From NCBI RefSeq assembly GCF_025244665.1, contig NZ_CP104205.1, positions 3,655,001 through 3,719,000 of the forward strand: a DNA stretch of 64,000 nucleotides, read 5' to 3'. The stretch's first letter is position 1; each line of letters opens with the position of its first letter. Made by a program: the position numbers and the translations under genes. The notes below the pieces were generated by a model. That model was not told the origin of the DNA, did no database searches, and saw only the letters and a list, made by a program, of their open reading frames with translations. Positions 31,013 to 40,645 of the stretch are shown here, in pieces. This DNA comes from Maribacter litopenaei (lineage in GTDB: Bacteria; Bacteroidota; Bacteroidia; Flavobacteriales; Flavobacteriaceae).

Positions 31013-31933
31013 TCAATCCTGAACGATTACATGTTTGGAATCGCATTTACCAAACTCCGGCTGAATATTTATGTGGCTAATACCATGCTTATGATAGACT
31101 TCCTCTTCTATTTCATCCAAAATTTTATCAAACTCAGAAAGTTTTATATCCTCAGAGAAATCGACATGTGCCTCTAAATGGATTTGATCTTCGTTCAACT
31201 GCCATAAATGTACATGATGTACATTCTTAACCGACTTTACCTTGGAAATAGTATCCACAATATGCTGCAGTTGTGCATTTTTCGGGGTAAATAACATGAG
31301 TACCCGTGTAGAATCTTTCAATAGATCAAAACCCATATAAATAAGGTATACCGCTATTATAAATGTCAATAAGGGGTCTACCCAATAGAGCTCATAGAAT
31401 TTCATCAATAACCCTCCAATCAAAACCGCTACCGAAGCCAACATATCTGTTAGTAAATGTAAATAGGCAGATTTCATATTCATGTTTTTATCGGAATCCT
31501 TTTTAATAAGGAAAACACTAAAACCATTGGCAGCTATCCCTAAAAGGGACAACCAAATAACCAAATTAGATTCTACCTCTTGTGGATTTAAAAATCGTTC
31601 AATAGCCTCTTTGATCAAGAGAACCGCAACAACTATTAAGGTAGCCGAATTCACAAAAGCCGCTATTATTTCTGCTCTCTTATAACCAAAGGTTTTGGTG
31701 GCCGAGGCTTTTTTCTTGGAAAGGACATTTGCTATATAACTAACTATCAGCGATAATACATCACTAAAGTTGTGAAGGGCATCCGATAGTAAGGACAAAC
31801 TACCGGAAATGATACCTCCTATCACCTGTGAGGCAGTAATAAGAATGTTGAGTAAAATGGAAATTACAAGGTTCTTTCCCTCTACTTTAGGATGGGAATG
31901 TCCATGTGATTGATGATGGTGACCGTGACCCAT
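31013..31933 (-). CDS. Cation diffusion facilitator (CzcD/ZitB-type)
   Basis: Inner-membrane metal/proton antiporter exporting Zn2+ or similar divalent ions, 306 residues, frame intact. His-rich N-terminus MGHGHHHQSHGHSHPK, six TM helices, intramembrane metal site SDALHNFSDVLSL (TM2) and HLLTDMLAS (TM5, HxxxD). C-terminal cytoplasmic ferredoxin-like domain (VHHVHLWQLNEDQIHLEAHV). Just 12 bp from rpiB, so likely the same transcript. Confidence 0.94.
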   Translation of the reverse strand: MGHGHHHQSHGHSHPKVEGKNLVISILLNILITASQVIGGIISGSLSLLSDALHNFSDVLSLIVSYIANVLSKKKASATKTFGYKRAEIIAAFVNSATLIVVAVLLIKEAIERFLNPQEVESNLVIWLSLLGIAANGFSVFLIKKDSDKNMNMKSAYLHLLTDMLASVAVLIGGLLMKFYELYWVDPLLTFIIAVYLIYMGFDLLKDSTRVLMLFTPKNAQLQHIVDTISKVKSVKNVHHVHLWQLNEDQIHLEAHVDFSEDIKLSEFDKILDEIEEEVYHKHGISHINIQPEFGKCDSKHVIVQD

Positions 31934-31945
31934 GAACTTTATATT

Positions 31946-32377
31946 CTAGCTACAAGGAATCTTGTCTATCCTTCTTTCATGCCTTCCACCTGCAAAAGGA
32001 GTTTTTAAGAATACTTCTACCATTTCCAAGGCTTGTTGTAACGCAATATAACGTGCCGGTAAACTTAAAATATTGGCATTATTGTGTTCCCTGGCCAATT
32101 CCACAATTTCCTTGGTCCAACATAATGCGGCCCTTACTTTCTGATGCTTGTTAGCCGTCATAGAAGCGCCATTTCCGCTCCCACAGATAATAATTCCGTA
32201 ATCAACTTTTCCGTCTTCAACATCCTGGGCCACGGGATGAACAAAATCTGGATAATCCACACTATCGGACCCATCCGTTCCGTAGTTGATTACTTCTATA
32301 TCCATTGACCTTAAAAGACCAATAACGGCAAGTTTATAGTCTGTACCCGCATGGTCATTTCCTATAGCTATTTTCAT
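31946..32377 (-). CDS. rpiB: Ribose-5-phosphate isomerase B
   Basis: Interconverts ribose-5-phosphate and ribulose-5-phosphate in the pentose phosphate pathway. 143 residues, frame intact. Family motifs: IGNDHAGTDYK (phosphate and catalytic His), IIICGSGNGASM, RAALCWTKEIVELAREHNNANILSLPAR and GGRHERRIDKI at the C-terminus. Upstream lies the long AT-rich gap shared with rnr. Confidence 0.95.
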   Translation of the reverse strand: MKIAIGNDHAGTDYKLAVIGLLRSMDIEVINYGTDGSDSVDYPDFVHPVAQDVEDGKVDYGIIICGSGNGASMTANKHQKVRAALCWTKEIVELAREHNNANILSLPARYIALQQALEMVEVFLKTPFAGGRHERRIDKIPCS

Positions 32378-33092
32378 GTTTTTATTTTATTTGTTCTTCA
32401 ACCATCTATGTAATTTGCCAACAATCATCTAAAAAACTTTCTAGATTTTATGTGCTCATTTCATATTAAAGTTCTTAAAAATAAAACTCTTGTTGTAAGC
32501 GTTTTGGGGAACGTTTATAATCTTTATAAAGGTACAACTTCCCAATGGTGACCACAAAAAATCATACGTTTACAACATACATTTTAAAATATTACCAATC
32601 TACCGTTCATTAGTTGGTTAATTAGTTATTCTAAGGGTTGATAAGTTGTTGAAAAAAAGTGAATTTAAATTTGCTTGTAAATTCAATATATACATTACAA
32701 TCATTCCGGATCAAAAGCGAAAAAAAATATTAGAAAGTGTGAGTCGCTTTTCAAAAAAAGTAACCCTATAATTAACAATAATTTTACATAAACTTATCAA
32801 AAAATGAATGTTTAAATGGGTTATGAACTCATTTTAATAACTTTTTTAAAAGCTTGATTTTCATTGTTGTTTATTCTTCATAGTATGTCAATAACTATTA
32901 GTATCTAACAAAATCAAGAATTCCCAAAAATAGTTTTACCCCTTATTAACAAGCTATCATAATCATCATTTTATTTAAAAATTAGAAAAAAAGAAAAATG
33001 ATATTATAATATATGTTGATAACAACTAAGTCTCTTATATGAGACTTCCTACTGGATTATAATTTGTAATTTTCCGATAAATAGAAACTTTA
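32378..33092. other. Long AT-rich divergent intergenic region, candidate origin region
   Basis: This is 715 bp with no credible gene, the longest gap in the window and clearly more AT-rich than its flanks. Contents: inverted repeat AAAAGCGA...TCGCTTTT (about 32713-32752) and three degenerate DnaA-box-like 9-mers, GGTTGATAA (32636-32644), TGTTGAAAA (32647-32655) and TGTTGATAA (33014-33022). A 7-bp inverted repeat lies near its end. It must hold the promoters of rpiB and rnr. No exact consensus DnaA box TTATCCACA is present. Confidence 0.4.
33028..33047. promoter_or_regulatory. Inverted repeat upstream of rnr
   Basis: AAGTCTC, spacer TTATAT, GAGACTT: a perfect 7-bp inverted repeat about 45 bp before the rnr start. 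It could be an operator or an RNA hairpin in the leader; not followed by a T run, so not a terminator. Confidence 0.35.
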
Positions 33093-35283
33093 ATGTCTAA
33101 AAGAAATAAGAAGAGTAGAAATCATAGAAAGAATGAAATTACCAAAGGGATTTTTACGGTTTTAGAGAAGGAACCTAGCAAAAGTTTCAACTATAAACAA
33201 ATAGCTGCTAAGATTGGAATATCAGATGCCCAAGATCGAAATACGCTGATAAAAAGACTCACCCAATTAAAAGAAAAAAAACGTATTCAGGAAGTTTCAA
33301 GGGGTAGTTATCAGGTATTGGAAAACACCAAAACCTACCATAAAGGTACCGTTGATATTACTGGAAGAGGTAATGCCTACATTATTGTGGAAGGAATGGA
33401 TGATGACGTTTTTGTTCCTTTCAATAAGTTAAATAAGGCTTTTCATAAGGATTTGGTCGAAGTTTATATTTATCCGAGGAAAAAAAGCAAAAAAATCGAA
33501 GGGGAAATAGTCAGTATCGTAGAGCGAAATAAGAAGACTTTTGTAGGAATCGTAGATATGCAAAAGACTTTTGCATTTGTTCGTCCGTCCGATTTTAGAA
33601 TGTATACTGATATTTTTATAACAAAGGAGAACTTAAATGGCGCTAAGGATGGTGAGAAGGTTATTGTAGAATTATTGGATTGGCCTGATGGTGTAGATTC
33701 TCCCTATGGGAAAATTAAAGAGGTATTAGGAATACCTGGGGAACATAATACTGAAATACATTCGATACTTGCTGAGTATGGATTGCCTTATGAATTTCCT
33801 GTGGAAGTACAACGTTTTGCAGATGGTCCGGATACTAGTATAAAAGAGGAAGAGATTTCCGGGCGTAGGGATATGAGAGATGTATTGACATTTACTATTG
33901 ATCCAAAAGATGCCAAAGATTTTGACGACGCACTTTCTTTCACAATATTAGAGAATGGTAATTATGAAATTGGTATTCATATTGCGGACGTTTCACATTA
34001 TTTACATGTAGATACCATATTGGATGATGAAGCTTATGATAGGGCTACATCTGTTTATTTGGTGGACCGTGTGGTTCCTATGTTACCGGAAGTTTTATCC
34101 AATAATGCTTGTTCCTTAAGACCAAAGGAGGAAAAATACACCTTTTCTGCAATTTTTGAATTGGACGAAAACGCCGTTATTAAAAATCAATGGTTTGGAA
34201 GAACAGCGATAAACTCTGATGAACGATTCGCATATGAGGAGGCACAACATATTATTGAAACTGGTAAAGGATATATTCCTGAGAATGTATCCATTAGGGG
34301 AAGGGCGTATAATGTTGAAGATGAAATTGTTGAAGCTACCCTTACAATGGATAAGCTGGCCAAAATAATGCGTAAAAAGCGCATGAATCAAGGTGCGATC
34401 TCTTTTGATAAGGTAGAAGTGCGCTTTAACTTGAACGAAAACAATGAACCTATTGGTGTATATTTTAAAGAAGCTAAGGATGCCAATAAGCTAATTGAGG
34501 AATTCATGTTATTGGCTAATAGAAAGGTAGCAGAGTTTATAGGAAAGCAAAAACCAAAGAAAACGTTCGTGTATAGAGATTCATGATGACCCGGATGAGG
34601 ATAAGTTGATTGCTTTAAATGGCATTATTTCAAGGTTTGGGCATAAATTAAATTTTAAGGATAAGAAAACAATAAGTGCTTCATTGAACCAATTATTGGA
34701 GGATGTTAAAGGACAAAAGGAACAGAATCTTGTAGATACACTGGCTATCCGTAGTATGAGCAAGGCAATTTATACTGTAGATAACATTGGACATTATGGA
34801 TTGGCATTTGATTATTATACCCATTTTACCTCCCCTATTAGAAGGTATCCGGATGTCATGGTACACAGATTACTACAGTATTACCTTGATGGAGGTAGTT
34901 CGGTAAAAGAGGATAAATACGAAGAGAAATGCAAACATTCTTCTGATATGGAGGCATTGGCGGCCAATGCTGAGAGAGATTCCATCAAGTACATGCAGAT
35001 AAAGTTCATGGAGGATCACAAAGATGAAGAGTTTCTTGGTGTTATAAGTGGTGTTACGGAATGGGGAATTTATGTTGAGATTATCGAGAATAAATGTGAA
35101 GGTATGGTTCGTATCAGGGACATAAAGGGAGATTATTATATCTTTGATGAAAAGCAATATGCCATTATTGGGGAGCGCACTAAAAAAATGTATCAATTAG
35201 GCGATGAAGTGGTAGTCATGGTAAAGAGTACCGATTTGATTAAAAGACACTTGGACTTTTCTTTGATAGGCAAGAAAGAATAG
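33093..35283 (+). CDS. rnr: Ribonuclease R, one frameshift
   Basis: Processive 3'-5' exoribonuclease. N-terminal helix-turn-helix-like part (KSFNYKQIAAKIGI), two cold-shock domains, RNB catalytic domain with TIDPKDAKDFDDALS (metal Asp cluster) and FTSPIRRYPDVMVHRLL, C-terminal S1 (EEFLGVISGVTEWGIYVE). 729 residues after repair. The break near 34572-34579 falls at the conserved VYRIHDDP. The observed bases TATAGAGATT would need one deletion plus substitutions if the true sequence is TACCGGATT; a single A removal giving AGG also works. Confidence 0.94.
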
Positions 35284-35356
35284 TTTTTTGGAATGAATTT
35301 TGATTCGTGGGAATCCTTAAAATCAAAAACCTGTTTACAGGTATTAAACCAAAGAA

Positions 35357-36035
35357 ATGAAACACTTTTTAGTATTGTTGATTACTCTACTGTGTTATAC
35401 CATAGGGGCTCAGGATAGCAAGTTGACACAGACTCTTGGTAAGTTTGCCGAGGTAAAGGGATTTGACGGTATCTCGATTAACTTGGTCAGATCTTCTGAA
35501 AACAAGGCCGTTATTACTGGTGAAAGTACGGATAAAGTTGTCATTGTTAACAACGATGGGGTTCTTAAGATACGAATGCAAATAACCAAATTCTTCAGCG
35601 GTTATAAAACCTTTGTCGACTTGTACTATACAGATGATATTATGGTTATTGATGTTAATGAGGATGCTAGGATTACATCAAAAGGTACTATTATACAAGA
35701 TGTGTTGGAATTAAAGGCACAAGAAGGTGGCGAGGTGAGCGTAAGTACTGAGGTGGAGCAACTTTTAATAAAATCCGTTTCACGGTGGTATAGTAAAGGC
35801 TACTGGTGAGTCCAATCTTCAAGATGTTCAGATTAATACCGGTGGTGTTTATGAAGGTAAAGGTTTGAAAACAAAATTCTCAACTGTTAATGTCAATGCT
35901 GGTTCAAGGGCTGAAATCTTTGCAAGTGAATATGTAAAGGCTGCCGTTAAGGCGGGGGGCGAAGTCTTGGTTTATGGCAATCCTCCAAAGTTGGAGGAGA
36001 AGACCGTTTTCGGGGGAAGCATAAAAAGAATGTAG
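35357..36035 (+). CDS. DUF2807 (GIN-domain) exported protein, one frameshift
   Basis: Secreted or cell-surface beta-helix-like protein of the putative auto-transporter adhesin head domain family. Signal peptide KHFLVLLITLLCYTIGAQ, then GFDGISINLVRS and repeated short beta strands ending GGSIKRM. The break at 35780-35785 (TCACGG) repairs to TCCGG and gives KSVSGGIVKATGESNLQ and a stop at 36035. About 225 residues. The LysE gene starts 6 bp later. Function unknown. Confidence 0.8.
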
Positions 36036-36041
36036 TTTTAA

Positions 36042-36709
36042 ATGTGGGAGGATATACATGCGGCAATACCATTGGGCTTTATTTTAAGCTTTATGGTGGG
36101 CCCTGTGTTTTTTGTACTGTTGGAGACTAGCGCTATTAAGGGTTTTAGAGCGGCCCTTGTTTTTGATATTGGTGTTATTATTGCAGATATTGTCTTTATC
36201 ACCATAGCTTATTTTAGTAGTTATCAACTTCTTGAAAACCTTAGTAACCAACCTGGTTTGTATGTTTTTGGTGGTGTAATTTTATTGGTTTATGGGATTA
36301 CCATTTTTTTTAAACAAGGTTCAAAGGATACTTCTGAAGTTCCAATAAGGTCAAAGAGAAGTGATTATTTAAGTCTTTTAGTAAAGGGATTTCTTTTAAA
36401 CTTTATTAATATAGGGGTTCGGTATTTTGGCTGGGAGTAATTATAATTGTAGGACCCAGTTTGGAGAATGAACCTTCTCGCATTCGGGTGTTTTTTACAA
36501 CCATGATACTTTCCTATTTTGTTACAGATCTTTTTAAAATTCTATTGGCAAAGCAACTGAAAAGAAAGTTGACGGTTAATAGGATTCGCTTTATTAAGAA
36601 AGGAATAGGGATTATTTTAATCGTTTGTGGTGTAGTATTGATTGTAAAGGGATTTATTCCTAAGGATAGGTTCGATATTGAAAGTAGAATAGAAAATATA
36701 GCGCATTAA
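36042..36709 (+). CDS. LysE-family exporter, one frameshift
   Basis: Small-molecule (amino-acid type) exporter, about 222 residues with six TM helices. N-terminal AIPLGFILSFMVGPVFFVLLETSAIKGF is the LysE/RhtB signature. The break at 36419-36422 (TTCGG) repairs to TCCGG, giving NIGVPVFWLGVIIIVGPS. A terminator follows directly. Substrate unknown. Confidence 0.85.
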
Positions 36710-36737
36710 AAAGGCCACTGTAACGTGGCCTTTTTAA
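36708..36737. terminator. Rho-independent terminator
   Basis: Stem AAAAAGGCCAC / GTGGCCTTTTT with loop TGTAAC between the convergent LysE and OmpH genes; its symmetric A/T flanks suit both strands. Confidence 0.9.
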
Positions 36738-36754
36738 TTGATTAAAGTGAGTAT

Positions 36755-37261
36755 CTATTCCTTGTATTTATTATTTAGTAGTTCGATTATTTCTGAAGTA
36801 ATATCATTTGTTTCTTTGCCATACAGAACACTACCACCATCTCCCCCACCAAGAATATAGCTATAGCCATTGGCTTTTCCATATGCCTGAATCTCTTTTT
36901 TTACTTTAGATACAACACTATCCATTTCAGTTTGACCTTCTAATTGTAGTTTTTGGTCTTCCATTTGTAGTTGTTGACCCATCTGTTGTCCTCTTTGCTG
37001 AAACTGTGCATACTCCTCTTGAGCTTTGGTCTGTGACATATTTTGAGCTCTTGTTTGGAAATCATTAGCTTGTGCTTGAAATATTTGAGATATACTATCT
37101 CTTTTTTTACCTAATGCTTCTGCTTTTTCTTTATACTTTGCTTCAATGTCAATTTTCTCTTGATATTCATTCATGAGCTTAACATTATCTACGAATGCTA
37201 TTTTTTCTTGTTGACATGAAGCCAAGATAAGAGTGGTAATCGCAAGAATTATTTTTTTCAT
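36755..37261 (-). CDS. OmpH/Skp-like periplasmic lipoprotein
   Basis: 168 residues, frame intact. Lipoprotein signal (ILAITTLILASC), IAFVDNVKLMNEYQ at the usual Skp/OmpH position, then a Gln-rich coiled coil and a short end (GYSYILGGGDGGSVLYG) typical of Bacteroidetes OmpH. Chaperone for outer-membrane proteins by family; the lipid anchor is common in this phylum. Confidence 0.85.
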   Translation of the reverse strand: MKKIILAITTLILASCQQEKIAFVDNVKLMNEYQEKIDIEAKYKEKAEALGKKRDSISQIFQAQANDFQTRAQNMSQTKAQEEYAQFQQRGQQMGQQLQMEDQKLQLEGQTEMDSVVSKVKKEIQAYGKANGYSYILGGGDGGSVLYGKETNDITSEIIELLNNKYKE

Positions 37262-37462
37262 TTCTATTTTTTTAAGTTGGGCAAAAGTAAGAAAGGTTTA
37301 TCAATATTTACGGATATAGTTATGGGTTATAATAATAAAATATTTGATAAGTTTTAATTATTAAAACACAGGCGTTTTAAGGCTATGTGGAGTGTTTTAT
37401 CTTTTAAGGAATATAATTGTATGGTTGAGGGATATTAAAGAAGTTTAAGGCTTTTAAAGTTC

Positions 37463-38293
37463 TTAAACTTCTTTTTTCAGAATGTATATTAAGGAAGAAT
37501 ACTCTTTTGTGTAAAGAGCTTTTAAATTAGATATAAAACCTATCGTAAATGCCTTTATAAAATTGGAATGGCCTGTTTTATATTTTTCGGATAGCATAGA
37601 AACGTAAAATGAATCGAACACCATGGGTTTTACTTTTTTTACTTTTAGGCCGTGCTTAAGAAATAGGGAATGTATTGATTTTTTTGAAAAGTGCCATAGA
37701 TGCCTTGGTGTATCATAGGCAGCCCAGTGTTCTTTATAATATTGTGCATCGTATGATTTGAAATTGGGCACTGCAATAATGAGATATCCGTTCTCTTTAA
37801 GTTTATGATTAATTTGTACTATCTGTTGTTTTAAATTGGGTAAATGCTCTAGAACATGCCATAATGTTACAACGTCATATGAGTCGTTCTCTACGTCATT
37901 CAGGTTTGTTTTTAGTTCTATTTTTTTATTCTTAGCTATAGTTCTTGCAGTTTCATTGGGTTCTATGCCATCTATTAGCCAGTTATTTTTTTTTGCAGAT
38001 TTTAAGAAATCTCCGGTTCCCGCTCCTATATCAAGAACCTTCTTTTCTTTAACTCTTAGTTCTGTTATTAACTTAACTTTTTTGTTTAAACTATATTTTT
38101 TTACAAATTGATAGATTTTATCTATTACTGATTTGTTTTGATCGGTATGAGAAATGTATGAAGGATGATTGTAGTACCTATCAATATCTTTTGGAATAGG
38201 CTTGGTTACAAGCATTTCCAATTCGCTATCATATTCCAACCAAAACTCTTCCTTAGTATTAAAGTAATCCTTTGTTTTTAGAAAAACAGTCAT
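37463..38293 (-). CDS. Class I SAM-dependent methyltransferase
   Basis: 276 residues, frame intact, Rossmann fold with VLDIGAGTGDF (SAM motif I), GIEPNETA (acidic loop) and VVTLWHVLEHLPN (motif IV-like). The N-terminal YNHPSYISHT and the DTPRHLWHFSKKSI segment resemble cell-surface or lipid sugar methyltransferases. Between mnmG and OmpH; a parS-like site lies in its upstream region. Substrate unknown. Confidence 0.82.
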   Translation of the reverse strand: MTVFLKTKDYFNTKEEFWLEYDSELEMLVTKPIPKDIDRYYNHPSYISHTDQNKSVIDKIYQFVKKYSLNKKVKLITELRVKEKKVLDIGAGTGDFLKSAKKNNWLIDGIEPNETARTIAKNKKIELKTNLNDVENDSYDVVTLWHVLEHLPNLKQQIVQINHKLKENGYLIIAVPNFKSYDAQYYKEHWAAYDTPRHLWHFSKKSIHSLFLKHGLKVKKVKPMVFDSFYVSMLSEKYKTGHSNFIKAFTIGFISNLKALYTKEYSSLIYILKKEV

Positions 38294-38324
38294 TTGCTAT
38301 AGATTTGAAGTTTTTGATTGTGAT

Positions 38325-38340
38325 CGTTCCACGTGGAACA
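38325..38340. other. parS-like palindrome 1
   Basis: CGTTCCACGTGGAACA: 14-bp perfect palindrome GTTCCACGTGGAAC, matching 15 of 16 positions of the ParB target TGTTNCACGTGNAACA. Intergenic, between the mnmG stop and the methyltransferase start. Confidence 0.75.
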
Positions 38341-38348
38341 ATGTGTTT

Positions 38349-40219
38349 TTATCTTCCAAGATAAACCAATAATACACTTATATCACTTGGGGTTACTCCA
38401 CTAATCCGAGATGCTTGGGATATGGTTACAGGTTGTATAGCGGTTAGTTTTTCTCTAGCTTCAAATGACAATGACTTTAGTTTTTTGTAGTCAAAGTTTG
38501 ATGGAATTTTTACGGATTCCAAGCGGTTTAGTTTATCTGCATTTACTTTTTCCTTTTCTATATAACCAGTAATATTTTACCTGAACTTCCGCCTGTTCAA
38601 GAACTTCCCTATCTAGATTGTTTGATTCAACAAAACTCGATACAGGTTCTAGGCTTAACATATGATCCATTGTTACCTTTGGTCTTGAAAATAGCTTGAA
38701 CATTTTATCAGATTGTGATATTGGCGACGAGTCTATTTCTTGCAAAATGGGATTCATTTGTTCTCGGAAGAACGCTCGTGTCCTTAAAGAAGGCTACGAG
38801 TGCTTGTGATTTAGTTTGCTTATCTTTCATTCGCCTCAAACGGTCTTCTTTTGCCAGTCCAATTTCATACCCTTTTGGGGTAAGTCTCAAATCTGCGTTG
38901 TCTTGTCGTAAGAGTGTTCTATATTCTGCCCTAGAGGTAAACATTCTATAAGGCTCTTCAGTTCCCTTTGTAATTAAATCATCAATTAAAACGCCAATAT
39001 AAGCCTCATCTCGTTGAAGGGTGAAGGCCTCACTTTCATTTATTTTTAAGTGTGCGTTTATACCCGCCATTAAACCTTGCGAGGCCGCTTCTTCATAGCC
39101 GGTGGTTCCATTGATTTGGCCTGCGAAGTAGAGGTTATCAATAAGTTTAGTTTCTAGCGTATGTTTTAATTGTGTTGGAGGAAAATAATCGTATTCAATA
39201 GCATATCCTGGCCGGAAGAATTTAACTTTCTCAAAACCTTTAACGGAACGCAATGCCTTGAATTGAACATCTTCCGGCAAAGATGTTGAGAATCCGTTGA
39301 CATATACCTCTACAGTGTCCCATCCTTCCGGCTCGATAAACATTTGATGCGAATCTTTATCTGAAAATCGGTTTATCTTGTCTTCGATAGATGGGCAGTA
39401 ACGGGGACCAATACTTTTAATTCTACCGTTGAACATAGGTGACCTATCAAATCCTTCCCTCAATAAATCATGAACCATTTTACTAGTGTGGGTCATATGG
39501 CAATCCCGCTGCTTTTGCAATATTGGCGTGTTTAAATAAGAAAACTTCTCAGGCTTGTCATCCCCTGGTTGTGGAATCATTTTTGAATAATCAAGCGATC
39601 TTCCATCAACCCTTGGTGGAGTACCTGTTTTCATTCTACCGCTATCAAAACCTAAATCAACCAACTGTTCTGTTATTCCTGTGGCTGCTTTTTCGCCTGC
39701 CCTTCCTCCGCCAAATTGTTTTTCTCCGATATGAATCAAGCCGTTCAAAAAAGTGCCATTTGTTAAAACGACTGATTTTGATTTGATTTCAATTCCCAAA
39801 GAGGTTTTAACGCCTACAACTTTGTTTTTTTCTATTAGAAGTCCAGTGACCATTTCTTGATAAAAATCAACATTGGGTGTGCGTTCTAGAGCAAGACGCC
39901 ACTCCTCTGCAAACCTCATTCGGTCGCTTTGAGCTCTTGGGCTCCACATGGCAGATCCTTTGGATTTGTTCAACATTTTAAATTGAATGGCGGACTTATC
40001 AGTTATGATGCCACTATAACCTCCCAAAGCATCTATTTCGCGTACAATTTGGCCCTTCGCTATTCCGCCCATAGCCGGATTGCAGGACATCTGTCCAATG
40101 GTCTGTAGGTTCATTGTAACAATAAGCGTTTTAGAACCCATGTTGGCAGCTGCAGCGGTTGCTTCAGCACCGGCATGCCCTCCCCCAACGACAATTACAT
40201 CATATATTTCTCCAAACAT
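38349..40219 (-). CDS. mnmG: tRNA uridine-5-carboxymethylaminomethyl(34) synthesis enzyme, two frameshifts
   Basis: FAD enzyme that with MnmE modifies wobble U34 of t[17 protein letters not shown] (FAD), [26 protein letters not shown] and RYCPSIEDK are family motifs; the C-terminus [12 protein letters not shown] is intact. Breaks: 38762-38767 (repair gives [12 protein letters not shown]) and 38566-38571 (repair gives [19 protein letters not shown]). Repaired length 623, normal for MnmG. Flanked on both sides by parS-like sites; mnmG (gidA) is classically near the replication origin. Confidence 0.96.
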
Positions 40220-40224
40220 AATTT

Positions 40225-40645
40225 CTAGTGTTCCACGTGGAACATTTTTATTTTTTCTTCTTCTTTTGAACGCATTTCTTTGATATGTTCTTCATTTTTG
40301 TCCTTGTATCCAGCTAAATGGAGTATTCCGTGAGACATGACCCGTAACAATTCATTTTCAAAAGAAACATTGTAAGCGATTCCGTTTTCCTTGACCCTGT
40401 CTATTGAGATATAAATGTCGCCGAGATATAATTTTTCCCTCAGTATAATCAAAGGTTATAATGTCGGTAAAGGTGTCGTGTTGTAAATATTTCTGATTGA
40501 TATCCAATAAATAGGAATCACTACAAAAAATATAATTTAATTCGCCAACCCCACACCCTTCGGATTTACATACAGAATGAACCCAGGCGTTATATTTTTC
40601 GATATTGGAGAGTTGAAAATCTGTTTCAAAATGAAATTCAATCAT
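40225..40645 (-). CDS. ybeY: rRNA maturation endoribonuclease YbeY, one frameshift
   Basis: Zinc endoribonuclease for 16S rRNA processing. Motifs DIITFDYTEGK and MSHGILHLAGYKDK, the Bacteroidetes form of the HxxxH zinc site. The break at 40421-40426 (CCGAGA on plus) repairs to give EGKIISGDIYISIDRVKE. 139 residues. Its start overlaps the DUF4175 stop by 8 bp, and its last codons contain the parS-like palindrome. Confidence 0.93.
40229..40244. other. parS-like palindrome 2
   Basis: TGTTCCACGTGGAACA: a perfect 16-bp palindrome that matches the ParB-binding consensus TGTTNCACGTGNAACA at every fixed position. It overlaps the 3' end of ybeY, encoding part of its terminal FHVEH, and lies 10 bp before the mnmG start. 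Confidence 0.85.
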
